DNA of 64,000 nt, from contig NZ_CP014518.1 in the NCBI RefSeq assembly GCF_001577305.1, positions 124,001 to 188,000 on the forward strand, in the 5' to 3' direction. Of this stretch, positions 1-8,048 are shown in pieces (position 1 is the first letter of the stretch; the number at the start of each line of letters is the position of its first letter). The stretch is from Sinomonas atrocyanea. Lineage in GTDB: Bacteria > Actinomycetota > Actinomycetes > Actinomycetales > Micrococcaceae. The position numbers and the translations under genes were made by a program. Under the pieces are notes generated by a model. That model was not told the DNA's origin. It did not search any database and worked only from the letters and a program-made list of their open reading frames with translations.

Positions 1-220
1 CGAACGCCGCCACTCGAGCACGGACCGCCGGCAGATCGAGGTGACCCCCACCCCGAGCGCCCGCGAGACCGGCCGCGAGATGTTCGACCCCATGGTCCGG
101 CACATGCTCCCGGTCCTCGCCGAGTACACCCCCGCGCAGCTCGAGCTCGTGGAGGGCATGGTCGCCCGCCTCATCCAGGCCATCACGGACGCCCGCAACG
201 AGGTGAACGCGTCGGGCTGA
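1..220 (+). CDS. MarR-family transcriptional regulator, C-terminal part (partial)
   Basis: The frame open from base 2 gives 72 residues before a TGA. The window edge cuts off the start. The first residues (ERRHSSTDRRQIEVTPT) look like the wing of a MarR winged helix with its typical D-R-R followed by a strand. The remainder is helical and fits the dimerisation helix (MFDPMVRHMLPVLAEYTPAQ, then LVEGMVARLIQAI). MarR proteins are usually small dimeric repressors responding to phenolics, oxidants or drugs. Nothing here indicates the ligand or target. The N-terminal recognition helix lies outside the window, so the family call rests on the wing and tail only. Confidence 0.7.
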   Translation, partial: ERRHSSTDRRQIEVTPTPSARETGREMFDPMVRHMLPVLAEYTPAQLELVEGMVARLIQAITDARNEVNASG

Positions 221-362
221 CGCACAGGCCGGAGGGCAACCCCCTTGCGCGCCGCGCGTCACGGCCCCACAATCATGTGCTAACAAACAATCGTTGGCAG
301 GCGCTACCGCGCGGCCGAATCCATCGATGCCTTCTGGCGGGGGCAGAGGCAGGAAGACCCCC

Positions 363-575
363 ATGAACACCATGAAGATCACCGTGTCCGTCCCGCACGC
401 CGCCGTGCGCGACTCCCTCCTCAACGACGCCGAGGACTCCCTCCGGCCGCATGCCCTCGCCGTCGGACACGGCATCCTCGTCACGCGCCACAGCCCGACC
501 CAGTACAGCGTGGCCACGTCCGCAGCCGTCCCGGTGGGCGAGACGCACGAGACCTGCCTCCTCGAGCCCGCCTGA
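363..575 (+). CDS. small hypothetical protein, 70 aa
   Basis: I do not recognise a named family. The start chosen is ATG 363, preceded by an AGGAAG-like ribosome site about 8 bases upstream. The reading frame extends upstream to 294, but that part is Gly/Arg-rich and looks non-coding. The product begins MNTMKITVSVPHAAVRDSLL and alternates beta-like and helical stretches (HALAVGHGILVTRHSPTQYS). It has no signal peptide, membrane segment or cysteine cluster. Small proteins of this shape are common in Micrococcaceae as stand-alone genes of unknown role. The TGA stop overlaps the first unit of the repeat array that follows. A leftward ORF over the same bases looks like a shadow frame. Confidence 0.5.
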   Translation: MNTMKITVSVPHAAVRDSLLNDAEDSLRPHALAVGHGILVTRHSPTQYSVATSAAVPVGETHETCLLEPA

Positions 576-706
576 AGGTCACGTCCTGAAAGTCACCTTC
601 TGAAAGTCACCTTCTGAAGGTCACCTCCTGAGGGGCACCTCCTGAAGGTCACCTCCTGTGGGTACCCACGGGAGGTGACTCCCAGGAGGTGACTTTCAGA
701 AGGTCC
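572..706. repeat. 14-bp tandem repeat that folds back on inverted copies around a palindrome
   Basis: Six head-to-tail 14-bp units start at 572, 586, 600, 614, 628 and 642 with consensus CTGAARGTCACCTC. A partial seventh runs into a perfect 12-bp palindrome, GTGGGTACCCAC (659-670). After it come two to three copies of the unit in reverse orientation (about 670-706, GGAGGTGACT...GGAGGTGACTTTCAGAAGG). RNA from either strand could form a long hairpin from the last two direct units and the inverted copies. It sits in the 255-bp gap between the small gene and ureA. It could be a terminator, an mRNA-processing structure or a protein-binding array; the sequence alone does not decide. Confidence 0.8.
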
Positions 707-830
707 TTCGCCTGGGGCCCGCACGCGTCTGGGAGTTCCCGGGGAGTTTCCCGTCCCCTCCGCCACAACGGCCGCCGGCAGCCCTAGGGTGAAGGGGTCC
801 GCCCCGGTCAGAGAGCGCAAGGAGCTGCCC

Positions 831-1133
<303 letters not shown>

Positions 1134-1142
1134 GAGCACCGC

Positions 1143-1451
1143 ATGATCCCCGGCGAATACGTCCTGGCCGATGGCCCCGTGCTGTGCAACGAGGGGCGCG
1201 AGACGGTCGAGCTCGAGGTGACCAACACCGGCGACCGCCCCATCCAGGTCGGCTCCCACTTCCACTTCTCCGAGACCAACAGGGCCCTCGACTTCGACCG
1301 GGCCGCCGCCCGCGGCTTCCACCTCGACATCCCGGCCGGCACGGCCGTCCGGTTCGAGCCGGGCGACCGGAAGACGGTCCGCCTCGTGGCCATGGCGGGC
1401 GCGAGGGCCGTCTACGGCTTCTCCAACGCCGTCAACGGACCCCTCGGCTGA
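1143..1451 (+). CDS. ureB: urease beta subunit
   Basis: This 102-residue protein is the beta subunit of the urease trimer of heterotrimers. It opens with IPGEYVLADGPVLCNEGRET and has the diagnostic VTNTGDRPIQVGSHFHFSE followed by NRALDFDRAAARGFHLDIPA and VRFEPGDRKTVRLV. The subunits are separate genes rather than the gamma-beta fusion seen in Helicobacter, as is usual in actinobacteria. It starts 9 bases after ureA and is followed 25 bases later by ureC behind GGAGGAGAACCC. Confidence 0.97.
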   Translation: MIPGEYVLADGPVLCNEGRETVELEVTNTGDRPIQVGSHFHFSETNRALDFDRAAARGFHLDIPAGTAVRFEPGDRKTVRLVAMAGARAVYGFSNAVNGPLG

Positions 1452-1476
1452 ACCGGACCCCACGGGAGGAGAACCC

Positions 1477-3204
1477 ATGAGCTTCGAGATGAGCCGGCGC
1501 CAGTACGCCGACCTCTACGGACCCACCCGGGGCGACGCCGTGCGCCTGGCGGACACCGGCCTGTTCCTCGAGATCGAGGAGGACCTCACCGGCCACGGCG
1601 ACGAGGCGGTCTTCGGCGGCGGCAAGGTCATCCGCGACGGCATGGGCCAGGACGGCAACACCGTGCGCGACGGTGCGCCCGGAGACCTCGCGGTGGCGGA
1701 CACGGTGATCACGAGCGTGGTCGTCCTCGACTACACCGGGATCTACAAGGCGGACCTCGGGCTGCGCGACGGGCGCATCCTCGCGATCGGCAAGGCCGGC
1801 AACCCGAACATCATGGACGGCGTCACGATCGTGATCGGGCCCAGCACCGAGGTCATCTCGGGCGAGGGCCGGATCGTCACGGCCGGCGGCATCGACACCC
1901 ACATCCACTTCATCAGCCCCGACCAGTTCGCCACCGCCCTCAACTCCGGGATCACGACCTTCATCGGCGGCGGCACCGGCCCGGCCGAGGGCACCAAGGC
2001 CACCACGGTCACCCCCGGGCCGTGGAACCTCGCGAACATGCTCAAGGCGGTCGAGGACGTGCCGCTCAACGTGGGCTTCCTCGGCAAGGGGCACGCGAGC
2101 TCGGTCGAGCCGCTCGCCGAGCAGATCAAGGCCGGCGCGATCGGGCTCAAGGTCCACGAGGACTGGGGTGCCACCGCCGCGGCCATCGACGCATCGCTGA
2201 AGGTGGCGGACCACTACGACGTCCAGGTCGCCATCCACACGGACACGCTCAACGAGGGCGGCTTCGTCGAGGACACCATCGCGGCGATCGCCGGGCGGGT
2301 CATCCACACGTACCACACCGAGGGCGCCGGCGGCGGCCACGCCCCGGACATCATCCGGATCGCGGGGCTTCCCAACGTGCTCCCCGCCTCGACCAACCCC
2401 ACGCTGCCCTACACGCGCAACACCGAGGAAGAGCACCTCGACATGCTCATGGTGTGCCACCACCTCAATCCCGACATTCCCGAGGACGTGGCGTTCGCGG
2501 ACTCGAGGATCCGGCCCGAGACGATCGCCGCGGAGGACGTCCTCCAGGACCTCGGAGTCTTCTCGATCACGAGCTCCGACTCCCAGGCGATGGGCCGCGT
2601 GGGCGAGGTCATCATCCGCACCTGGCAGGTCGCGGACAAGATGAAGGCCCAGCGCGGCAAGCTCGAGGGGGACACCGAGCGCGGGGACAACTTCCGCATC
2701 AAGCGGTACGTCTCCAAGTACACGATCAACCCCGCCATCGCCCACGGGGTGGCCGAGTACATCGGCAGCATCGAGGTGGGCAAGCTCGCGGACCTCGTCC
2801 TGTGGGACCCGGCGTTCTTCGGCGTCAAGCCGTACGCCGTCATCAAGGGCGGCCAGATCGTCAGCTCGCTCATGGGCGATTCCAACGGGTCCATCCCCAC
2901 GCCGCAGCCCCAGACCATGCGCGCCTCGTTCGGCGCGATGGGCACGGCCGTGCACGCCTCCTCCATCACCTTCATGTCCCAGGCGGCCGTGGACGCCGGC
3001 GTTCCCGAGGCGCTCGGCCTGCGCAAGAGCGTCCGCCCGGTCCGCGGCATCCGCGGGCTGCGCAAGGCGGACCTCAAGTTCAACGGCGAGACGCCGCAGA
3101 TCGAGGTGGACCCCGAGACCTACGAGGTCCGGGTGGACGGCGAGAGGGCCACCTGCGACCCGGTGGACGTCCTGCCGATGGCCCAGCGCTACTTCCTGTT
3201 CTGA
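1477..3204 (+). CDS. ureC: urease alpha (catalytic) subunit
   Basis: This is the 575-residue amidohydrolase subunit carrying the di-nickel site. Metal ligands are visible: the HIH pair near residues 142-144, the carbamylated lysine in GLKVHEDWG (about K225), the downstream HTDTLNEGGF and GGGHAPD histidines, the flap MVCHHL histidine and the aspartate in SSDSQAMGR. The C-terminus ends DVLPMAQRYFLF, the normal urease ending. Length and order after ureAB are standard, and no motif residue is missing. Activity requires the UreEFGD proteins encoded immediately downstream. Confidence 0.98.
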   Translation: MSFEMSRRQYADLYGPTRGDAVRLADTGLFLEIEEDLTGHGDEAVFGGGKVIRDGMGQDGNTVRDGAPGDLAVADTVITSVVVLDYTGIYKADLGLRDGRILAIGKAGNPNIMDGVTIVIGPSTEVISGEGRIVTAGGIDTHIHFISPDQFATALNSGITTFIGGGTGPAEGTKATTVTPGPWNLANMLKAVEDVPLNVGFLGKGHASSVEPLAEQIKAGAIGLKVHEDWGATAAAIDASLKVADHYDVQVAIHTDTLNEGGFVEDTIAAIAGRVIHTYHTEGAGGGHAPDIIRIAGLPNVLPASTNPTLPYTRNTEEEHLDMLMVCHHLNPDIPEDVAFADSRIRPETIAAEDVLQDLGVFSITSSDSQAMGRVGEVIIRTWQVADKMKAQRGKLEGDTERGDNFRIKRYVSKYTINPAIAHGVAEYIGSIEVGKLADLVLWDPAFFGVKPYAVIKGGQIVSSLMGDSNGSIPTPQPQTMRASFGAMGTAVHASSITFMSQAAVDAGVPEALGLRKSVRPVRGIRGLRKADLKFNGETPQIEVDPETYEVRVDGERATCDPVDVLPMAQRYFLF

Positions 3205-3254
3205 ACCATCGGACCCGTCACGAGCCGGCCACGCGAAGGGAAGGTGGAAAGCCA

Positions 3255-3740
3255 GTGATCGTCGAGAGCATCGCCGGGAACGTCGAGGAGCTCGCCCCGG
3301 AGGAGCTCGGGCGCCTCCACGTGGAGAAGGTCGTGCTGCCGAGCGCCGCCCTCGTCCGGCGCATCCAGCGCGTGACCACGGACCACGGGCGCGAGATCGG
3401 GCTGCGGCTCGCCGCGGCCCCGGGGCCCGACGGCGACCTCCGGGACGGCGACATCCTCGTGCGGGACGAGCACGGCCTCGTGGTGGTCTCCGTCGAGGCC
3501 ACCGACGTGCTCGTGATCGCCCCGCGGTCGATCCACGAGATGGGGGTGACGGCGCACGCCCTCGGCAACCGGCACCTGCAGGCGCAGTTCTTCGACGCCG
3601 CCTCCGAGTACGGGGCGGAGGTCATGGTGGTCCAGTACGACCACACCGTGCAGGACTACCTCGACCACCACAACGTCCCCTATGCCCGGGCCGACCGGGT
3701 GATGCCCGTGCCGTTCCGCCATGCCGGGCACACGCACTGA
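3255..3740 (+). CDS. ureE: urease accessory protein UreE (nickel metallochaperone)
   Basis: The frame from GTG 3255 gives 161 residues and is preceded by a purine-rich GGAAGGTGGAAAG stretch. UreE delivers Ni2+ to the UreDFG-apourease complex. The N-terminal domain (VEKVVLPSAALVRRIQRVTT, EIGLRLAA) and the C-terminal metal-binding domain (ALGNRHLQAQF, QYDHTVQDYLDHHN) are both recognisable. The tail is His-rich (FRHAGHTH), as expected for a nickel-binding end. The last 20 bases overlap the assigned start of ureF, implying translational coupling. Confidence 0.93.
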   Translation: MIVESIAGNVEELAPEELGRLHVEKVVLPSAALVRRIQRVTTDHGREIGLRLAAAPGPDGDLRDGDILVRDEHGLVVVSVEATDVLVIAPRSIHEMGVTAHALGNRHLQAQFFDAASEYGAEVMVVQYDHTVQDYLDHHNVPYARADRVMPVPFRHAGHTH

Positions 3741-4449
3741 CGGTCCGGAGCACGCGATGGACTGGCTCCTGCCGCTCCTGCAGCTGAGCGACTCCGCGCT
3801 GCCCACGGGGGCCTTCGCCCACAGCTTCGGGCTCGAGACCTACCTCGCCCGCGGCGCCGTCCACGACGAGGAGAGCTTCCGGGCCTGGCTCGAGCGGTTC
3901 CTCGACCTCCAGCTCGTGCCGGCCGACGGACTCGCGGTGCGCCTCGCCGCCGAGGCGAGTGCCGGCGTCGGACGCGATGCCGCGGACACCCTCGAGGACC
4001 TCGACGCCCTCCTGCACGCCCAGGCCCTCCCCCTCCAGCTGCGCACCGCCGGGGTGACCATGGGGCGGCGGCTCATCGAGATCGGCCGGAACGCGCTGCC
4101 GGGCCCGCGGCTCGAACAGTACGGGCGGCTCGTGGACGCCAGGCGCTGCCGCGGGCACCAGGCCATCGCGTTCTCGCTCATCGGCGTGGACCACGGCGCG
4201 CCCGCGGACGTCCTCGTGCGCACGTACCTCTTCTCCACCGTGACGACCCTGACACAGAACGCGGTCCGCGGCGTGCCGCTGGGCCAGAACGCGGGGCAGC
4301 GGGTCCTCGGCGCCCTGCGGCCCCGCGTCGAGGCGGCGGGGCGCCGCATCGGGAGCCTCGACCGCCGGGACCTCGGCGCCGTGCCGCCGGGGCTCGAGAT
4401 CGCCCAGATGCAGCACGAGACCCAGAGGGCCCGGCTCTTCATGAGCTGA
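3721..4449 (+). CDS. ureF: urease accessory protein UreF
   Basis: UreF is an all-helical protein that binds UreD-apourease and gates GTP-dependent nickel insertion by UreG. The core is unmistakable: LLQLSDSALPTGAFAHSFGL at the N-terminus, then GRDAADTLEDLDALLHAQAL and a helical C-terminus with TLTQNAVRGVPLGQNAGQRV. The longest frame starts at ATG 3721 inside ureE. A second ATG at 3757 (MDWLLPLL) starts directly at the conserved part and may be the true start. Length is 242 or 230 residues, both normal. Confidence 0.93.
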   Translation: MPGTRTDGPEHAMDWLLPLLQLSDSALPTGAFAHSFGLETYLARGAVHDEESFRAWLERFLDLQLVPADGLAVRLAAEASAGVGRDAADTLEDLDALLHAQALPLQLRTAGVTMGRRLIEIGRNALPGPRLEQYGRLVDARRCRGHQAIAFSLIGVDHGAPADVLVRTYLFSTVTTLTQNAVRGVPLGQNAGQRVLGALRPRVEAAGRRIGSLDRRDLGAVPPGLEIAQMQHETQRARLFMS

Positions 4450-4467
4450 CGACGGAAGGACAGCAGC

Positions 4468-5079
4468 ATGCACCCGGTGAAGATCGGAATCGGCGGCCCG
4501 GTGGGAGCCGGCAAGACCCAGCTCGTGGAGCGCCTGACCCGCGCCCTGAGCCACGAGATCTCCATGGCCGCCATCACCAATGACATCTACACGGTCGAGG
4601 ACGCCAAGATCCTCGCGCGCACGAGCGTGCTCCCGCTCGACCGGATCGTGGGGCTCGAGACCGGCGGCTGCCCCCACACCGCGATCCGCGAGGACACCTC
4701 CATGAACCAGGCGGCCGTGGACCGGCTCATCGAGGCCCACCCTGACCTGCAGGTGATCTTCATCGAGTCCGGCGGGGACAACCTCTCGGCCACGTTCAGC
4801 CCCGAGCTCGTCGACTTCTCCATCTACATCATCGACGTGGCGCAGGGCGAGAAGATCCCGCGCAAGGCAGGCCAGGGCATGATCAAGTCGGACCTGTTCA
4901 TCATCAACAAGACCGACCTCGCCCCCCACGTCGGCGCCGACCTGACGGTCATGGAGGCGGACTCGCGCGAATTCCGCGGCGAGAAGGCCTTCTGTTTCAC
5001 GAACCTCAAGACGGACGAGGGCCTCGAGCATGTGATCCGCTGGCTCAAGCACGACGTCCTCATGATGGACCTCGTGTGA
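4468..5079 (+). CDS. ureG: urease accessory GTPase UreG
   Basis: This is a 203-residue SIMIBI-class GTPase that powers nickel insertion. The P-loop GGPVGAGKTQ lies near residues 8-17. The invariant ITNDIYTVEDAKIL and the metal-binding CPH of GLETGGCPHTAIREDTSMN follow. FIESGGDNLSATFSPEL and the guanine-specificity NKTD motif (IINKTDLAPHVG) are intact. It starts 18 bases after ureF with a GGAAGGA ribosome site. The final TGA overlaps the GTG start of ureD. Confidence 0.97.
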   Translation: MHPVKIGIGGPVGAGKTQLVERLTRALSHEISMAAITNDIYTVEDAKILARTSVLPLDRIVGLETGGCPHTAIREDTSMNQAAVDRLIEAHPDLQVIFIESGGDNLSATFSPELVDFSIYIIDVAQGEKIPRKAGQGMIKSDLFIINKTDLAPHVGADLTVMEADSREFRGEKAFCFTNLKTDEGLEHVIRWLKHDVLMMDLV

Positions 5080-5909
5080 GCCTGACCGCGCGCGGCGAGC
5101 TCGACCTCGTGATCAGGCGCCGAGGGGAGCGGTCCGTCGCCGCGGCGCAGTACCACCGCGGGGCGCTGCGCGTGCTGCGCCCCATGTACCTGGACGGGAC
5201 CGGGCAGGTGACCTACGTCGTCGTCAATCCGGGCGGGGCGTACCTGGACGGCGACCGGTACCGCCTGGACGTGACGGTGGAGGACGGCGCCCAGCTGCTG
5301 CTCACCACCCAGGCGGCCACCAAGGTGTACCGCACGCCCCGGGACAAGGCGGTCCAGGACCTGACGGTGCGGCTCGGGCCGGGGAGCCGGCTCGACTACC
5401 TCCCCGACCAGCTCATCGCCTACCGGGCCTCCCGCTACGAGCAGGAGACGCGGATCGAGATGGACCCGTCCGCGAGCCTGGTCCTGGCGGAGGTGGTGAC
5501 GCCGGGCTGGTCGCCGTCCCGGGCGCCGTTCGGCTACGACCGGGTCCGCCTGCGCACCGAGGTCAGCATGGGCGGGCGGCCCGTGGTCCTGGACAACCTC
5601 GTCCTCGAGCCCTCGGCGAGCCACGACGGCCTGGCGGGACTCGGGCTGCTCGAGGGCCGCTCGCACCTCGGCTCGCTGCTCGTGGTGGACCCCCGCGCCG
5701 GCGAGGAGACGGTGGGCCTGGCCAGGGCACTCCTCGCCGAGCGCGCCGACGGCCTGCTCGGGGGCGTCTCGGCCCTGCCCGTGCCCGGGTTCGCGCTCCG
5801 CGTCCTCGGCCACTCCACGCAGGCCGTGGACGCGCTCATCCTCGCCGTGGTCAACGCGCTCCGCGCCGCGTGGCACAGCCAGGGCGCCCTCGACCTGCGC
5901 AAGTACTGA
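5076..5909 (+). CDS. ureD: urease accessory protein UreD (UreH)
   Basis: UreD is the scaffold that recruits UreF and UreG to apourease. The 277-residue product shows family landmarks: VVNPGGAYLDGDRYRLDVTV, LLLTTQAATKVYRTP, YLPDQLIAYRASRYEQETRI and a C-terminal VVNALRAAWHSQGALDLRKY. The start is GTG 5076 in a 4-base GTGA overlap with the ureG stop, so the two are probably translationally coupled. Placing ureD last matches common actinobacterial urease operons. No nickel transporter gene follows in the window. Confidence 0.94.
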   Translation: MSLTARGELDLVIRRRGERSVAAAQYHRGALRVLRPMYLDGTGQVTYVVVNPGGAYLDGDRYRLDVTVEDGAQLLLTTQAATKVYRTPRDKAVQDLTVRLGPGSRLDYLPDQLIAYRASRYEQETRIEMDPSASLVLAEVVTPGWSPSRAPFGYDRVRLRTEVSMGGRPVVLDNLVLEPSASHDGLAGLGLLEGRSHLGSLLVVDPRAGEETVGLARALLAERADGLLGGVSALPVPGFALRVLGHSTQAVDALILAVVNALRAAWHSQGALDLRKY

Positions 5910-5944
5910 CGCGGCGGCCCGGCCGGGCAGGCGATACTGGGCAG

Positions 5945-6865
5945 ATGCGCGAACTCGTGGTCCTCGGCACCGCCTCGCAGGTGCCCACGCGCGCCCGCAA
6001 CCACAACGGCTACCTCCTGCTCTGGGACGGCGAGGGGATCCTCTTCGACCCGGGCGAGGGGACGCAGCGGCAGATGATCCACGCCGGCGTGGCCGCGACG
6101 AAGGTGACGCGCATCTGCCTCACCCACGTCCACGGGGACCACTGCTACGGGCTGCCCGGCGTGCTCTCGCGCCTGGCGCTCGACCGCGTGGAGCACCCCG
6201 TGCACCTGCACTACCCCGCCTCCGGCGAGGAGGTGGTCCGGGCCCTCGTCGCCGTCTCGACCCCCGGGATCGACCTGCGCCTCGTGCCCCACGGCGCGGC
6301 CGGGGAGATCGCCCCCGGGCTCGCGGTCGAGCCGCTCAGGCACCGCATCGGCACCTTCGGCTACCGGCTCGCGGAGCCGGACGGGCGCACCATCGTGCGC
6401 GAGCGGCTCGCGGCCGCCGGCATCCGCGGCCCGGACGTGGCGCGGCTGCAGCGCGAGGGGCGCCTCGGCGGCGTGCGGATCGAGGACGTGAGCGTCCCGC
6501 GCCGCGGGCAGCGGTTCGCGTTCGTCATGGACACCGCCCCGTGCGAGGGCGCCGTTGCGCTGGCCGAGGGCGCCGACCTGCTCGTCACCGAGTGCACGTT
6601 CAGCGACGACGACGCCGCGCTCGCCGACCAGTACCTCCACCTCACCGCGGGGCAGGCCGGGTCCATCGCCGGTGCCGCCGGCGCCCGGAACCTCGTGCTG
6701 ACCCACTTCTCCTCCCGGTATCCCGAGACGGCCCAGCTTGAAGGCCAGGCGCGGCGGCGGGCGGGGAACGCCGTCGTGCGCGCCGCGGCGGACCTGGACC
6801 GGATCGGCTTCCCGCGGCGGCGGGGCGCGTGGATGGGGGAGGGGGACCGCGATGGCGATGGGTAG
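5945..6865 (+). CDS. ribonuclease Z-like metallo-beta-lactamase-fold hydrolase
   Basis: This 306-residue protein has an MBL fold. It starts MRELVVLGTASQVPTRARNH and carries the metal motif THVHGDHCYGLPG near residue 60, then a late MDTAPCEGAVALAEGADLLV block, HLTAGQAG and LTHFSSRY. These match RNase Z (ElaC), which trims tRNA 3' ends, but other MBL hydrolases share them. The tail is Arg/Gly-rich and short. The stop lies inside the start region of soxR (14-base overlap), so the two genes may be cotranscribed. It follows ureD by 35 bases and may read through from the urease operon. Confidence 0.8.
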   Translation: MRELVVLGTASQVPTRARNHNGYLLLWDGEGILFDPGEGTQRQMIHAGVAATKVTRICLTHVHGDHCYGLPGVLSRLALDRVEHPVHLHYPASGEEVVRALVAVSTPGIDLRLVPHGAAGEIAPGLAVEPLRHRIGTFGYRLAEPDGRTIVRERLAAAGIRGPDVARLQREGRLGGVRIEDVSVPRRGQRFAFVMDTAPCEGAVALAEGADLLVTECTFSDDDAALADQYLHLTAGQAGSIAGAAGARNLVLTHFSSRYPETAQLEGQARRRAGNAVVRAAADLDRIGFPRRRGAWMGEGDRDGDG

Positions 6866-7298
6866 CGGCGAGGCCGAGGAGCTCACCGTCGGCCAGCTCG
6901 CGGCCCGCAGCGGGCTCTCCATCTCCGCCCTGCACTTCTACGAGCGGCAGGGCCTGATCCACAGCCGCCGCACCTCCGGCAACCAGCGGCGCTACCCCCG
7001 CTCGATCCTGCGCCGCGTGGCCGTCATCAAGGCCGCGCACCGCGCCGGCATCCCCCTCGCCACCGTCGCGGACGCGTTCGAGCTGCTCCCGCACGACGGC
7101 GTGCCCACCCAGCAGGACTGGGGGCGGCTCTCCAGGGCATGGCGCACCGAGATCGACGAGCGGATCGCCCGCCTCGAGCACCTGCGGGACCGGCTCGACG
7201 GGTGCATCGCGTGCGGCTGCCTCTCGCTCTCGACCTGCAGCCTCGTCAACCCGCAGGACCGGCTCGGCGCCTCCGGGGCCTCGGCACTCGAGCCGTAG
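6852..7298 (+). CDS. soxR: redox-sensitive transcriptional activator SoxR
   Basis: This is a 148-residue MerR-family regulator. The helix-turn-helix begins ELTVGQLAARSGLSISALHF and continues with the typical YERQGLIHSRRTSGNQRRY. A dimerisation helix leads to the [2Fe-2S] cluster ligands C118, C121, C123 and C129, in the exact CX2CXCX5C spacing of SoxR. In actinobacteria SoxR senses redox-active compounds and activates a few flavin or quinone enzymes. The starts possible are ATG 6852 and ATG 6858; both overlap the upstream hydrolase gene. A matching SoxR box lies just downstream in front of the flavin reductase gene. Confidence 0.93.
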   Translation: MAMGSGEAEELTVGQLAARSGLSISALHFYERQGLIHSRRTSGNQRRYPRSILRRVAVIKAAHRAGIPLATVADAFELLPHDGVPTQQDWGRLSRAWRTEIDERIARLEHLRDRLDGCIACGCLSLSTCSLVNPQDRLGASGASALEP

Positions 7299-7322
7299 AG
7301 GGGTGACAATGGTCACGTTCGA

Positions 7323-7353
7323 TTGACCTCAACGATTGTTGAGGTCCTAGCGT
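7323..7353 (+). promoter_or_regulatory. SoxR-dependent promoter: SoxR box in a 19-bp spacer
   Basis: A perfect inverted repeat with core CCTCAACGATTGTTGAGG (7327-7344), extended by GA and TC on the two sides, matches the known SoxR box pattern CCTCAA-N6-TTGAGG. It lies between a -35-like TTGACC (7323-7328) and a -10-like TAGCGT (7348-7353), separated by exactly 19 bp. An overlong 19-bp spacer with the dyad inside is the hallmark of MerR-family activated promoters. The adjacent soxR gene and the downstream reductase complete the picture. Confidence 0.88.
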
Positions 7354-7398
7354 CGTAGGAGGTCCCGAGTGCTCGGGCACCCCGACGAAAGACCAGGC

Positions 7399-7923
7399 AT
7401 GACTGTGACCCCGACCTTCCTGAGCGTCTCCGGCGCCGACTCCGCCCTCTTCCGGGACGCGTTCCGCTCCCATCCCGCGGGAGTTGCCGTCGTGACGGCC
7501 GCGAGCCCTGAGGGGCCGGTCGGGCTCACGGCGTCCTCCGTCGCCTCCGTGGCGGTCGATCCCCCCTCCCTGGCCTTCTCCGTCTCTGGCGGACGCTCGG
7601 CCGTGCACATCGCGGAGGCGGAGACGGTCCTGGTGCACCTCGTCGACGCGGAGCAGGTCGGCCTGGTCCGCACGTTCGCCACTCCCGGCTCGCCCCGCTT
7701 CACCGAGGCGATGGACTGGGAGGCGCTGCCCACCGGCGAGCCCTGGCTCCGCGCCGCGCCGTGGGCGCTGCGCTGCGCCATCACGCACCGGGTGCCCGTG
7801 GGCGGGTCCGTCCTGCTGGCCGCGACGGTGCTCGAGGTGCTCGCCCAGGAGCGCCACGGCGCGCCGCTCGTGTACCACGACCGCGCCTTCCATGCCCTCG
7901 GGGCGCATTCGCAGCTCGACTAG
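7399..7923 (+). CDS. flavin reductase-like, FMN-binding protein (SoxR target)
   Basis: The 174-residue product has the split-barrel flavin reductase fold: FRDAFRSHPAGVAVVTAASP, VGLTASSVASVAVDPPSLAF, then SGGRSAVHIAEAETVLVHLV and a C-terminal HGAPLVYHDRAFHAL. Such enzymes reduce FMN or FAD with NAD(P)H for a partner monooxygenase or for redox cycling. ATG 7399 was chosen; an in-frame GTG at 7369 would add ten residues and has no better ribosome site. The SoxR box directly upstream indicates induction by redox-cycling compounds. No partner monooxygenase gene is adjacent. Confidence 0.87.
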   Translation: MTVTPTFLSVSGADSALFRDAFRSHPAGVAVVTAASPEGPVGLTASSVASVAVDPPSLAFSVSGGRSAVHIAEAETVLVHLVDAEQVGLVRTFATPGSPRFTEAMDWEALPTGEPWLRAAPWALRCAITHRVPVGGSVLLAATVLEVLAQERHGAPLVYHDRAFHALGAHSQLD

Positions 7924-8048
7924 CCTGATGTGGGCCCCGGCCGGCCCGCAGCCGCGCCCACGGCGCCCGTAACACCGAGACCTGTCCGCTGCGTTTACAG
8001 GACACCCACAGGTCCGTGCGGTATCCGTGTGGACCGGAGGGACAGATC

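Noticed and set aside
284..300. AACGATTGTT on the minus strand near 286-295 matches the centre of the SoxR box at 7331
   Set aside because: The flanking CCTCAA/TTGAGG arms are missing, so it is not a SoxR site. A ten-base match is likely chance.
1432..2955. 507-codon leftward frame antisense to ureC
   Set aside because: No recognisable motif; ureC is complete with all metal ligands.
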